From: Ochotona curzoniae
Taxonomy: Eukaryota > Chordata > Mammalia > Lagomorpha > Ochotonidae
Assembly: GCF_017591425.1 (NCBI RefSeq)
Contig: NW_024465751.1
Location: forward strand, 9,858,001 to 9,922,000
Direction of reading: 5' to 3'
DNA: 64,000 bases
Shown here: piece by piece, positions 42,691-53,185 of the stretch
Numbering within the stretch: position 1 is the first letter of the stretch
Layout of the letters: every line of letters starts with the position of its first letter
Translations under genes and position numbers: made by a program
Notes under the pieces: generated by a model
Database searches by the model: none
What the model was told of the DNA's origin: nothing
Seen by the model: the letters and a program-made list of their open reading frames with translations, nothing else

Positions 42691-43639
42691 CCTGCGCCCA
42701 GTCCAGGGGCCTCACTGTTTGATTTCACCTGAATGAGCCAAAGTGGAGTTGGCTAGGCTGCCCATCGGTCATCAAAGAAGGAAAGGGTGTGAAAAGGAAC
42801 TAGCTCTCCTATACTCCAATTTTGCCCAGGAGGATCGAGTTAGTTCCTCTCTTCATAGCCTTATTAGGCTTAGCAAAAGCCACTCAGTTGCAACAGAGAT
42901 GGGACATTCATCTGCTGGCAAGTGTGAATGCTGGGTTCTGAACCTCCTGCAGGGATAAAAATTAAGCTGTTTACTTGGTGGCCACCCCAAGGGACTGACG
43001 CGGAGCTCTATGTGACAGTAATTCTGAACTGCAGTTTCTAAAGAACCCTCTGGATTCTCCTCTACTCATCACCTGTAAATGGCCATCAGGACTTTGCAAA
43101 GTGATGAGTTGAGCTGAATTATTTTCCGATCAGCACTGACTGCTATGACAATAGCACAAATAGGGTGACCCGGGGCTGATGACACAAGGAAAGGATGGTG
43201 GGTGATTGGAAGCTTCTAGGGGCTGCTGCAGGTCTGGCTTGCCTGGTAACTCTCTAGGTCATCAGTAACTCACTTGCAGGATGGGGCTAAGGAGCCAGCA
43301 GGCACCAGTTGTTCAGCTGGGTTTTCCTCTGGATACTCAGCCCTATGAAAGACTGAGTTGGCCCATATTCCTCAGGATGGCAGAAGACTCTTCCTGTCCA
43401 GCGATGAACTTATTTCATCATTGTCATGAGGCTCTTCACAATGTGTCCGTGCCATGCCTTCTCCTGCGCTGGGGCCAGGCCACTTCAAAGTGCTGCTCCC
43501 ATCTGCTCTTGGATATGCAGAAAGCCTGGCAGGAAAGCAGGCCTGGACTCCCTTCCTTCTTAACCATGTACTTAGGGATTCTCTCCTTTTGATTTCCCAA
43601 AGATTTTAGTTTTGGGGACAGACAGAGGTGGGCACCCTT
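42691..43639. other. Unique non-coding sequence
   Basis: No supported gene or repeat. Confidence 0.4.
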
Positions 43640-43720
43640 GGGCCCATTTCTTGACATGACTAGCCTCAGTTTTCTAACCTGTACATTAGGAATAGACTAG
43701 AACAGGTCTAGGATTTCCTC
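43640..43720 (+). repeat. MIR-like SINE fragment
   Basis: 'tagcctcagttttctaacctgtacattaggaatagactagaac' follows 'gcctcagtttcctcatctgtaaaatggggataatag'. Confidence 0.65.
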
Positions 43721-43729
43721 AGTTGAAAT

Positions 43730-44015
43730 AATTTGGGGCAGAGTGTTTCAGGTGGCAGAATGCTCTGGCTTTTGGGACATTCATGGTACACATTGATCTA
43801 TCCAGGGATGAGAACCCAAAAGTTACATGCAAAATTCCCTGATGTTGTAGCTACACCTCTGACATGCAGCCTGGACATATTTTCACCTAATGGTTTTCCT
43901 AACTTGATGCATGAAACAAAAACATGCAGTTTCCCTCTTGCGGTATCATGTCTGCGCTCAAAATGTTCCGGATTTTGGAACACCTCGGATTTCAGCTGTG
44001 CAGGTGAGGGATGCC
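43730..44015 (+). repeat. Tc2/Kanga-like DNA transposon remnant
   Basis: 'cagagtgtttcaggtggcag', 'gatgcatgaaacaaaaacatgcag' and the end 'ctcaaaatgttccggattttggaacacctcggatttcagc...gagggatgcccggcc' follow the mammalian element with 'ttccggattttggagcatttcggatttcgg...agggatgctcaacc' ends. It is non-coding and worn. Confidence 0.6.
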
Positions 44016-44394
44016 CGGCCTTGCTCACCTGCTTCAGAGAGCTGCAGTGAGGATGAAGGGGGGTGAGGGACACACTGCACTTGATGCACTTGACACTATG
44101 CTAGTATGGAAAAAGCACGCAAATGTTTGCAGTCCCTGCCATTGATCTTGTCATGAATTACAGTCACTGCAAACAGCTCCCTGTTATTCTACAAAGCCCA
44201 CAGTTCTCTGGCAGCTTATCATTTTCCAAATTGCAACATCTCCTTAGCCCCCAGACCTTCACTCTGGGTTAATTTTTCTTCTTGTTGTAGTTGTACAATG
44301 AACAAATCTACAGTTAGGTTTTACAGGAATCTGCATTCTATTCTCAAAGAGTAAAACTGCCGAGTCAAAGCCAGTCTGAACCCTGACTCCTTCA

Positions 44395-44488
44395 AATCCT
44401 TAGGAAATAAGAGAAGCTCATGGGTTTTGACAAAATGAGTCAAATTGATAAAGGAGTGGATCTACCTGAAACCTGTGAGAAAGACAGT
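44395..44488 (+). repeat. Inverted repeat, left arm
   Basis: Pairs with 45463-45560 in opposite orientation at roughly 85-90% identity over about 95 bp, including a perfect 27-bp run (44455-44481 against 45470-45496). Similarity appears to persist weakly beyond the right edge of this arm. I do not recognise the family. Confidence 0.85.
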
Positions 44489-44884
44489 GTGTCTGTACAG
44501 AATTCCCCCAGCACATTCTGGAAGCTTCCACCTACCCAAAGACACCTGTCCTCTCCACATAGTCCTGGAGACCAAAACAGTGCTGTTTACTATGAGCAAG
44601 GCTCCCACCTCCATGCTCTTCCCCTGTTGGCTTGGTGTCTATGCTGCCTGTTGTCTTAGTGGACTGTGAATAGGCTGACCCAGGGGCCTCTTGGAGAAAC
44701 AGGTTTGAAGTGGTGGAAACCTCCGCTCTGGAAGGAATATGAACCGCAAGGCTTTGCTGAGAAACTAGGACAAGCGTCTCTGCAGCGAATCTCTAGGCGC
44801 ACTTGAGCCGTCAGGGAGTTTCCTCTGCCTGCAAATGTGCCCCTGTTTGGTACTTCATTTGGTGGAGCCGGCTGCCGGGCCCTG
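44489..44884. other. Unique non-coding sequence between the repeat arms
   Basis: No gene recognised. The first 100-150 bases may be a diverged extension of the left arm. Confidence 0.4.
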
Positions 44885-45020
44885 GGCATTTCAGGCAGCA
44901 GTGGTGGATTTTCAAATTACACAATCAGCAGTAGTTTGTAATAACCTTTTGAAACACCCTGTCAATCATTTAATTCATTTTCCCAGCCCCTTTTAAATGC
45001 AAAATATGCTAATATGTTGT
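44885..45020. promoter_or_regulatory. Candidate conserved element with PBX-PREP/MEIS site
   Basis: CTGTCAATCA at 44959-44968 is the exact reverse complement of the PBX1-PREP1 site TGATTGACAG. It is followed by 'tttaattcatttt' and by 'aaatgcaaaatatgctaatatg', a POU-like pair. The block is repeat-free, AT-rich and lies between the arms of the inverted repeat. Function is inferred. Confidence 0.4.
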
Positions 45021-45462
45021 CAGAGTGTCCAGCAGTGAAACCTGTTCCACAGAGGGCTGGGAATGGAGCATGGGAGAAGAATGGCCCATTTTCCCTCCAG
45101 TGAAGAAAGCAGGGCTGGCTGAAACCACAGGCTCAAGTGTCTCTTTGTCCTCCCGTCAGCTGCAGAAGGTGTGCTCGGTCTCCTTGGAGTCACAGATTTG
45201 GGGATAATGGGCTGTCTTCCGCCCCAATTTCACCCCTAGAAAAGTAAAGATATGTCCTGGAGGTCTGTGAACTCCTCCTGGGCGTGGAGGACAAGGAAGG
45301 GGCAACTGCGAGCTGGCCAGAGAAGAACGGATGGCTCCAAGGACTACGTTATTTTAAGTCAGTAACAGTGGCTGGTGGATGTAGGTTCCTGACAGATGGC
45401 AAATCTTGGTCTTTGCAGGACTTCTACATCCCTTGGGTAAAGAAGCAGGTAAATTATAGACT
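45021..45462. other. Unique non-coding sequence
   Basis: No gene supported. A 133-codon plus frame (45284-45685) runs across the right repeat arm and into a SINE, so it is not a gene. Confidence 0.4.
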
Positions 45463-45560
45463 AGTGTCCTTCTCACAGGTTTCAGGTAGATCCACTTCTT
45501 TATCAAATGTGACACACATTTTGTCAAAGCCCATGAGCTTCTCTTACGTCCTAAGGGATT
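45463..45560 (-). repeat. Inverted repeat, right arm
   Basis: Reverse complement of the arm at 44395-44488, with three extra bases in the middle (about 45508-45515) and few substitutions. The loop between the arms is about 975 bp. Confidence 0.85.
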
Positions 45561-45595
45561 CCACAGTAACATTCAAAGTTGACGCTTCCAGGATT

Positions 45596-45800
45596 GCTAT
45601 TGTGGTGCGGTGGGGTAAGCCCCTGCTTGGGAAACTTGCATCTCAGGTCAGAGAGCCTAGGATGGAGTCCCACCTCTGCTTCTGATCCAGCTTCCTGTAT
45701 GGCAGCAGGTGATGCTTCAAGTCTTGTGTTCCTCCCACCCAGGAGGGAGACCCGGATAGAGTTCCTGGCTCCTGGCTTCAGCCTGGCCCGTGCTGGCTCT
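45596..45800 (+). mobile_element. CSINE, 5' part, split by a nested SINE
   Basis: 'attgtggtgcggtggggtaagcccctgcttggg', 'ttctgatccagcttcctgtatggcagcaggtgatgc', 'gagggagacccggatagagttcctggctcctggcttcagcctggcccgtgctggct'. The copy stops and its 3' part resumes at 46143. Confidence 0.82.
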
Positions 45801-45812
45801 TTTCTTTCTCTC

Positions 45813-46142
45813 TTTTTTTTTTTCCTAAGATTTATTCATTTTTATTGGAAAGGCACAGATTTACAAAGAAAAGGAGAGATAGAAAGCTTTCACTTGCTGG
45901 TTCACTCTTTAAATGGCCACAATGGCTGGAGCTGATCTGATTCCAAAGCCAGGAGCCAGGAGCCTCCCGGTATCTCACATTGGTGCAGGGTCCTAAGGCT
46001 TTAGGTAACTCTCTGCTGCTTTCCCAGGCCACAAACAGGGGGTTGAATGGGAAGTGGAGCAGCTGGGACACAAACCAGCAACCATATGGCATGCCAGCAT
46101 GTGCAGATAGAGAATTAACCCATTGAACTATTGTGCCAGCTC
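45813..46142 (-). mobile_element. CSINE, full length, inserted in another CSINE
   Basis: Minus-strand: 'cctaagatttattcatttttattggaaaggcacagatttac', 'ggttcactctttaaatggccacaatggctggagctgatctgattccaaagccaggagccaggagcctcc', 'cctaaggctttaggtaactctctgctgctttcccaggcc', 'gggaagtggagcagctgggacacaaaccagcaaccatatggcatgccagcatg' and head 'ctattgtgccagctccc'. Confidence 0.88.
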
Positions 46143-46232
46143 CCATTCTTACAGATATTCCAGGAGTGAACTAAGAGAATGAAGCTCTCTCTCTCACACA
46201 TACACAATCTTCAAATATTTTAATAAATGTGT
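46143..46232 (+). mobile_element. CSINE, 3' part of the split copy
   Basis: 'gatattccaggagtgaactaagagaatgaagctctctctctcacac...tttaataaatg' is the 'ggcatttggggagtgaaccagcagatgg...ctctctctct...aaataaa' end expected after the 5' part at 45596-45800. Confidence 0.7.
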
Positions 46233-46689
46233 ATCACTGAGTACTATTTTGTACATAAAGCACTGCAACAGTGATGGTAGGATAGAATATCATGAAGAGC
46301 TAGTCCTTTATATCTTATTAATTGATCAACTACTACCTTCTTGGGGCTATTAAATACCTAAGCATACACCTTGACCACAGTGGAAGAAACCCACATTCAA
46401 GTATAGAGAACGCAAGGCAGGCCTAGAGGCGAACCACCTATATAACTGGAAAAGTCAAAAGCAAGCTACCCCACCCCTGGCCCCCAGTACTTGCAAACCT
46501 CAGCTGACACTTGCCAGTCACTTCGCCTGCCTCAGCATGGTGGCCATCCAGAAACTGAGCCATCTATATAGTTATGAGGCAAACTCTGCAGCAGTAGGGT
46601 ACACAGAGTGCTGGGGATCTGTGTGAAGAGGTACCCCAAGACAGCTGGCGAGATGGCAAGCGTGGCAGGCAGCACAGGGTTCCCTCTCC
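46233..46689. other. Unique non-coding sequence
   Basis: No gene or repeat recognised. The first 150 bases are AT-rich. Confidence 0.4.
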
Positions 46690-47105
46690 TGATCCCCACA
46701 CCTGTACCTGTGCTCCTTGGCATAGCAGAAGGGACTATGCAGATGCGATTAAGCGAAAGATATTCAGCTGAAGAGATTATCCAGGCTTATCCAGGATGGT
46801 GCAGCGTGATCACAGGGGTCCTTCAAGCAAAGGAGACAAGCAAGAGGGGCAGCATCTGGACAGTCAGTTTGAGGAAGCCTCAGGAGCCATCGCCAGCTCT
46901 GAAGGTGGAAGGATATATACATCAAGAGACCTGGTGGCCTTCAGAAGCTGCAAGGGAAGACACTCTGCCCAGGACTCCTTCGGCCCTGTAAAACCCTGAT
47001 CTGAGCTCAGGGGGCACACTGGGCTTTGAGAATTCCAGTACTAGTTTCCAGTGTTAGTTTAAATCACTGAGCGTTTGGTCACGCCATGGCAGCCACAGAA
47101 AGCCC
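46690..47105 (+). mobile_element. MLT1-type (ERVL-MaLR) LTR
   Basis: 'gcagaagggactatgcagatgcgattaagcgaaagatattcagctgaagagattatccaggcttatccagg', 'gatcacaggggtccttcaag', 'ggccttcagaagctgcaag' and the 3' 'taaatcactgagcgtttggtcacgccatggcagcc' match MLT1 in order. It is a non-coding solitary LTR. The 127-codon frame at 46608-46991 lies in it and is not a gene. Confidence 0.8.
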
Positions 47106-47277
47106 ATGTGGGAGGCAAATCACACTGAAGATGGGAGGAAAACTCAAGCCCTGGGCTGGAGGGTTCTCCAGGGTCCCTTCCGCTTCTGACATTTTGCAAC
47201 TGAGAGGAAGAAGGCAGTGTCTATGGTGGCCACTGTGCTCTAGTGATGGGCAACCTGTTGCCAGGGCAGACAGATAA

Positions 47278-47299
47278 CAGCATGCTGTGCAGCATGCTG
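47278..47299. repeat. Tandem self-complementary decamers
   Basis: CAGCATGCTG, itself a palindrome, occurs twice (47278-47287, 47290-47299) separated by TG. Confidence 0.9.
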
Positions 47300-47384
47300 G
47301 CCTGTTTGGAATTTCAGTTCCCTGTGAGGATGATGAGGGTGATCAGAAAGGGAGCAAGCCACACAGCAGGTCCCTGTTGAGCCT

Positions 47385-47594
47385 TCACCAGGCACTCTTT
47401 GCCCAAGGCACTGGGGAATCAGTCGTTGACCTCACAGTGATCGGGGGAACAGCCAAAGCATGAAGTGATGAGTGCTGAGGGCTAACGTGTTTTGGAAACC
47501 TGGGCCCTAAATTCGTACTGGAATGGTATCTGGAAGCAGGGCAGTTAGGCGGTAAGTGGGGATGGATGATGTCAGGAGGGTTGGACCCCTATGG
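47385..47594 (+). repeat. L2-like fragment
   Basis: 'ccaggcactctttgcccaaggcactggggaatcag...gacctcacagtgatc' recalls the L2 'ccaggcactgtgctaggcactggggatacagca...gccctcatggag' segment. The following SINE is inserted into it. Confidence 0.5.
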
Positions 47595-47605
47595 TGGCAT
47601 TCCTG

Positions 47606-47955
47606 GTTTTTTTAAAAAAAATAAAAACAGATTTATTTATTTGTATTGCAAAGTCAGATATACAGAGAGGAGGAGAAACAGAGGGGGAAGATCTTCCATC
47701 TGATGATTCATTCCCCAAGTGACCACATAACCAGAGCTGAGCTGTGCCGATCCCAAGCCAGGAGCGAGGAACCTCTTCCAGGTCCCCCAAATGGGTACAG
47801 GATCCCAAGACTTTGGGCCATCCTTAACTGCCTACCCAGGCCACAAGCAGGGAGCTGGATGGGAAGCAGGGCCACCGGGATTAGAACTGGTGCCCATATG
47901 GGATCCTGATGTGTTCAAGGCGAGGGCTTTAGCTGCTAGGCTACCACACCTGGCC
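47606..47955 (-). mobile_element. Young pika-type CSINE with exact target-site duplication
   Basis: Minus-strand, full length and well preserved: 'cagatttatttatttgtattgcaaagtcagatatacagagaggagg', 'gatcttccatctgatgattcattcc', 'cccaagactttgggccatccttaactgc', 'accgggattagaactggtgcccatatgggatcctg', ending 'gctaggctaccacacctggcc'. The 11-bp TGGCATTCCTG flanks it at 47595-47605 and 47956-47966. Confidence 0.95.
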
Positions 47956-47966
47956 TGGCATTCCTG

Positions 47967-48455
47967 ACCTTTTGAGAAGAGGAAGGGTGGTCCACATGGG
48001 CACATTTGCTCTGTCTCATGTGATATCCTCTGCCATGTTATGATGCAGCAAGGAAGCCCTTGTCAGATGCCAAGTGGACTCTGGCACTAAGCCCTTGGGT
48101 TTCCCAGATCCAAGACCTACGGCCTGAGCAAACCTCTATCCTTTACAAAGCACCCAGTCTGTAGAAGTGAGCTGTAGCAATGGAAAATGGACTGAGGCCA
48201 TTGGGAAATGAGCAAGTGCATTTCTCTTAGTCATTAGCACTATAAAGAGAAGGAACTCTGGTGAGAAGAACATGTGAGTTTCTTTGGGGATGGCCCTGGC
48301 TGGCTTCCCAGGGTCAGAGTTGTCCTAGGACTAAGTGATGAGCCAAAGAGAAGGCAAAATAAGCTCAAAAAAATACGGAGCTAAGCAAAGTTAAGAGAAT
48401 TACATTTGGAGGTGTCCTGAGGGATTAAATGGACGGATGGTTCGATGGGCACACC
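47967..48455. other. Unique non-coding sequence
   Basis: No gene or repeat recognised. Confidence 0.4.
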
Positions 48456-48585
48456 TGGCACTTCTGTTGACCCAGACAATGTGCTTGGTACCAGGAGAGA
48501 GTAGTGAACAAGACAAGTTCCTATAACATGAAGCACTGTTATAAGAGGGAGGAGCAGGACAAGAGTAAACAGCTAGGTGTAATCT
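48456..48585 (+). repeat. L2-like fragment
   Basis: 'gtgcttggtaccaggagagagtagtgaacaagacaagttcctataacatgaagcac' resembles the L2 'ggcactggggatacagcagtgaacaaaacagac...cctcatggagctta' stretch. Confidence 0.55.
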
Positions 48586-49799
48586 CACGGTCCGAGCCTT
48601 CCTCCAGACTTAAGGAGTAAACACTGCAGCCAAAGACAGGAGACAAGACCTGGAGCCTGAGCCTGGGTCCGCGGTGTAGTCACAGGAGGTATATGTTCCG
48701 GAGAGGCTAATGTTCTCCCCAAGGGCTCACAGAGTGTCTCAGTGAAGATACACCACCTGTTTCTGCCACGTCCTCTCTTCTCTTCAGGAGGCGGTCTGCA
48801 CTTTGTCAAAGCTCAAATTAGATGAGGCACATTATGTATGCAGGTCCTGCTGCTGCCAGCCTTGCAGTCCTGGCTGCTGCAGGAAAGCCTCCCGGGGGAA
48901 AAGACCCAGTGGGCACACAAGGCTATCGGCTTTGCACCAGCCCCAGAATGGCTGTCTCTCACCTGGCAGGAGGCTTCACGCTGAGCCCCTGTAATTCCTG
49001 GGTGGGAAGTTAGTGCAGGGACAAATGGAACAAGGTACCTGGGTGCTGTGTCTTTCCTGAGGGCCCTGCTTCCCAGAGGCGGACAGATGTGGACCCAATG
49101 CAGGGCGGCTTCCTGGCTCAGGTGCACCCTGCCCCACTCAGCCTATGCGAGCTAGCTGCTTAGCTCAGCTCATCTTAGCACCATAGCCTCTGGGAAGCTG
49201 GCTCTATCCATGGAGGTCCTGTCTTGCTGGTTCTTAGCACACAGCATGCCTCTATACACGTGTACCCCAGATGGTGGCATCCAGTTCCAGGTCTGCCCGT
49301 GATTGGCTCTTGGCCTTGGGCACCTGTTGATGAGATCCCTTCTTGGCCTCACTCTGTGGGATTTCCCTTGCTAGAACAAGAGCCAAGATGGCGGCAGCAA
49401 CCCAAGCAGAGGTCTTAACCTTGGGGATATGCTGTCCTTCTCTGAGTTTTCATTTACCCAGCAGGAAGAGGACTGGCTAGCACAAGCTGTCACACTGCTT
49501 CCCAAGCCTCTTAAAGGCATGCCCACTTTTCAAAAACTGCGACGAACTGATAACTAAACCAGCTCAGGGTAAGACGACTTGGTAAGGGCCCAGAAGGCCC
49601 TTTCTATCGTGGCCGCTAAGCACCCTCCCCCAAAAGGGCTCCCTGTCGGAAATCCTTGCTGAGCCCAAGCGTGACGTTCCATGGTGTGTGGGGCATCAGC
49701 TGCTCACGTCTCACTCACTCACAGACCCTGGAGTTGGGGTTTGGGAGTGGGGGTGGGGAGGAGCCCAGGTTTTTCCTTTGAGAAGTGTCCGAGGGACAT
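48586..49799. other. Unique non-coding sequence, 1.2 kb
   Basis: No supported gene. Overlapping frames at 48803-49127 on both strands are shadows of a GC-rich stretch. Confidence 0.4.
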
Positions 49800-49925
49800 A
49801 AAGATTTGCTTACTCTACTTATTTTGAAAATTATTGATTTCAAACATTGCCCCAAAGAACAGAAGCAATGGGGATTATCAAGGCAGAAGAAGAGAAATCA
49901 ATGAATTAATTCCTCTCCCAAATCG
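49800..49925. promoter_or_regulatory. AT-rich repeat-free block
   Basis: 'cttattttgaaaattattgatttcaaac' and 'gaaatcaatgaattaattcc' give several homeodomain-type cores. Weak candidate regulatory element; nothing more can be said. Confidence 0.2.
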
Positions 49926-50784
49926 CTGTGAGGGAAGACAAAGCCCCAAGTGTTGAAACAAAGGCTGTGATCAACGCCCAGCAGCTCTGCCTGCTCTGTG
50001 AGTTCCTGGTCCCTGCTTTGCTCTGGGTCACCTTGGTCCTGTCACAGTGGTGCCCAGCAGAGCTCTCTCTCCTACCCCTGCAGGGCTGGGCAGCAAATCA
50101 AGAAAGCTGGCAGCTGGCTCCTGGGAGTCCCCAGCACAGCCAAGGACTTCTGCTGCCTGTTGAGCCAGCTCATCCCTCCTCCTCCAGAATTCAGAATTTA
50201 CTGGAGGCTTTTTCTGCCGCGCCAGTGGTAGAATGGCTTGGGGACTTTTCCACAGCCACGGCTGCACACCCTTTTATTTCTTTACTTTGTAAAACCTTCT
50301 GAATTCATGGCTCTCTGCTCGATGAACAAGATGTTTCAGGAGAGGGTTTAGGAGGAGGGGAAAAAACACCCTGGCTTCCTCCATGTCAGGGAGACACAAA
50401 AATACAGAAAGAAGACTTCCAGGAGGAGCCTTGGGAGGCATGGGCCATTGCAGGCACCTGACCACGTGTCAAATTGGGCAGCCTGAGTAGCTGACCTTCT
50501 GCAGCCTGAAAGGTTTTGTTCCAACACAGCTGATTTTTATTATGATTTTTTTTCCTGAAAGCTTCGGAAACTGTCTCATGGGGTTGGAACCTCCCTTTGC
50601 TCTTCCTTCCATGATTATTCAGCTGATAAAAATGCATTAAATCCCTAGTCCTTCCGCTAACCCAAGTGCACCCCGCTCAGCCCCGCTGTCCTCGGCTGAT
50701 GGTTCTCCTTATCAACCCCAAGACAGCAGCAGTACACACTGCCCAAGCAGGCGCCTCCCTGTCCCCGCCCCACTCCCTGCCCTG
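49926..50784. other. Unique non-coding sequence
   Basis: No supported gene. The 124-codon plus frame 49928-50302 has a hydrophobic start but no recognised family. An AT-rich, repeat-free part at 50510-50645 ('gctgatttttattatgatttttt', 'catgattattcagctgataaaaatgc') may be conserved. Confidence 0.4.
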
Positions 50785-51010
50785 TTGTGCTGTTGAGTCT
50801 TCTCTCCAATTTTAACTGTCAGCTCTCCGGTGACCAGCGCAGCAAGTCGAAGCGGGGGAAGGGTTTGGGAGAGGCAGGTGCTATTTATAATGCGGCGGCG
50901 TTCACCCTCAGAACACAGCCATTTGTTTCCAGGCTGTGTGCCAGAGGCCCACATTCCCCAGCCTCTATATATGGGCCATGGGTCCATGTGGCTACAGCCC
51001 TGCCTCCAAG
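50785..51010. promoter_or_regulatory. Candidate muscle-type enhancer (MEF2, TEAD, CArG-like)
   Basis: CTATTTATAA at 50881-50890 is a full MEF2 consensus (YTAWWWWTAR). CATTCC at 50952-50957 is a TEAD/M-CAT core. CTATATATGG at 50965-50974 is one base from the SRF CArG box CCATATATGG. All lie within 95 bp in repeat-free sequence. The first and last could also serve as TATA boxes. Function is inferred. Confidence 0.4.
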
Positions 51011-53185
51011 GGGCATGCGGCAGCCTGGTAGTAGTGGAAGGTAAGCCCGGCCCCACTCCTCCAGGGCCTGTGTGGAGGCAGGAATGTGTCCCCAGCCTGG
51101 CCTACCTCTGCAGGGTACTCTGAGATAGGGGAGAAGAGTAAAGGACCCCCGGGGGTCCTGGCCCAACAAACTGGACAGCAGCTGGCTCATCCCCCAGGGT
51201 TTGGATAAGGATGGGAAGGAAAAATGTTTTCTTGTTATAAAACATTAGATCACCCCTTGTTGTTTGCCAAGTGGCTTTCAGTTGTTTCCATCGTGATGTG
51301 ACTGAGGGCCACGGCAGCCTCGCCAACCCCCGAGGGCTTGGAAAGCTGGATTTATGGACGCCCTTCTGCAGGCAGATGGGAGGGCAAGCCCTGGGAAGAT
51401 GGGCAGGCTCGCCGAGGCAATGGCATGGGCCTTTGGCCAAGCAGGGTGGTTTTTTCCTTTCCTTTTCCCTGCAGGCTCACAAGCAGACAGCAGAGAGAGA
51501 GGTGTCTGATCTCTCATGGGTATTTAGATAAAGTATGTCCCTGCCTTCTGGAAGCCAGGAAGGCGCCCGGCTCTACTTGCTTCTCATCTCTGTCCTTCCT
51601 ATGATGATGCCCTTTGGGGGTTAGGGGTGGGGTTTGGGTGGGGGTGTCCCTACACAGCAGGGGACCCAGAAGCTCTCCTCCAATCCCATGTGGGCAATTT
51701 TACCTTGGTTGCTTGAACAGTGTCTCTAAACCTGCTTAAGAATATTGATGGTAGATGTATATGGGTACTGGTCCAGGTGCTCAAACACTAACGGGTTCTC
51801 TCTTCCCTGGGTCTCTGGTTACCTTCTCTACTTTTCAAACCAGCTTCCAGTTCTTCCTCTAAACAGCCTCAGCTCCATCTGGATGGCTCATTCTTTGGAT
51901 GGAGAGAATCTAGCATGAATGTGTACACTAAGATTGAGGCTGTTGGGGGTGTTTGCTGCATGTTCACCCTCTACATGACACACAGCAGCTCATGGGGTCT
52001 TTCCTGTGTGTGACGTTATAGGCGAGGTGCAGGGAGGTTAGACAGCATGTCAGGGTCACCCGACAGTCGTAGCAGCACATTCCAAGTGTATCCAGCTCCT
52101 TGTCCCTGACCTCTGGGTGGCAGGTGCAGGTCCTCCACCTTACACCCGTGATCTTCCTTGTTCCTCTGTATCTGATGACTGTATTTTCTCCCACACTGGC
52201 CTCCTCCCTGTCCAGATGAAGGTCCTGACAGGTGGCATGTCTTAAACATCTTGCCTCTTCCTCCCCTTGTTCCTTGAGAATCTAGAAAAAAATAGAGCCC
52301 CAGGGAAAATCTTCAGGTGTGCTGCGATCTTGGACTATGGACATCTTCTAATAGGGAGCTTCCTGAAGCCTCTGATTATAGGCTATCATCAGCCACCGTC
52401 TTCTATCTGCACAGGTCCCAGTCACCCTACAGGGAAAGTCCTATGACAAATATGGGATGGCACTTCAGACAGAGAGCAGCAGCAGGAGTTGATCAAGTCC
52501 TAAGCAACAAAGATCTTGTTTTCATGCAAACGTCCTTGGCATTATAACACAAACAGATTCCTCATGGGGCGAGTCCTAGATGCTGAGTCTCCTTGCAAGA
52601 CACATTGTCAAAGCAAGGTTTTGCACCTGTGGGAGAGATTTAGCCGGCTTGGGAGGAGAGCTGCATGCTAAGAGCTGAGCTCTACAGCCAACCCCAGTAG
52701 CCTCATGACCTGACAGAGAAGCCAACAGGCAGAGGGAGGTGGGGGAAGCCTGTGCAGCATCCACCAGCTGGCAAAAGGGCAGCGAGAGGATGTGCCTGGG
52801 CCTGATTGCAGCTGACATGTTTCTGACACCCTCCCAGGTATCCTGTGGGGTCAGCTGTGCTCACCTTACAGACAAGGCCATCTCAGACAGTGGCAGAATA
52901 AACCTGGCTCCATCCTTGGGCTCTTCCTTGACTCCCAGCAGAATGATGTCATGGGGTACCAATTCTTGCAAGATAAAATCCACTGAGGATGTGCATCTGG
53001 ATGGAACTACATGATGGGCTCAGTGTTGCTTAGCACATGATGTCAGCCAAGTACTCGGAATTCTCTCTAAATGTGATCCCAGTCGCCTAGCTTCTGGGGC
53101 CAACAGAAAATGAAAAGAAGGTGATATTACAAGGTGGGATGGCAACAAGGGCCCCTGGGCTCTGGAGAGGGGCTGGCTGCTGGGG
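51011..53185. other. Unique non-coding sequence, 2.2 kb
   Basis: No supported gene. Frames of 80-112 codons at 51102-51604 overlap on both strands. A possible minus-strand MIR trace lies at about 51985-52080. 51600-51660 is G-rich. Confidence 0.4.

Noticed and set aside
44420..45572. Shared reading frame 'LIK.WIYLKPVR.T' in both inverted-repeat arms as a duplicated exon
   Set aside because: The left arm has a stop just upstream in that frame, the frames diverge at once outside the repeat, and the arms differ by three bases; DNA-level repeat ancestry explains it.
46690..47105. Coding part of an endogenous retrovirus around the MLT1 LTR
   Set aside because: No gag-, pol- or env-like frame is present nearby; it is a solitary non-coding LTR.
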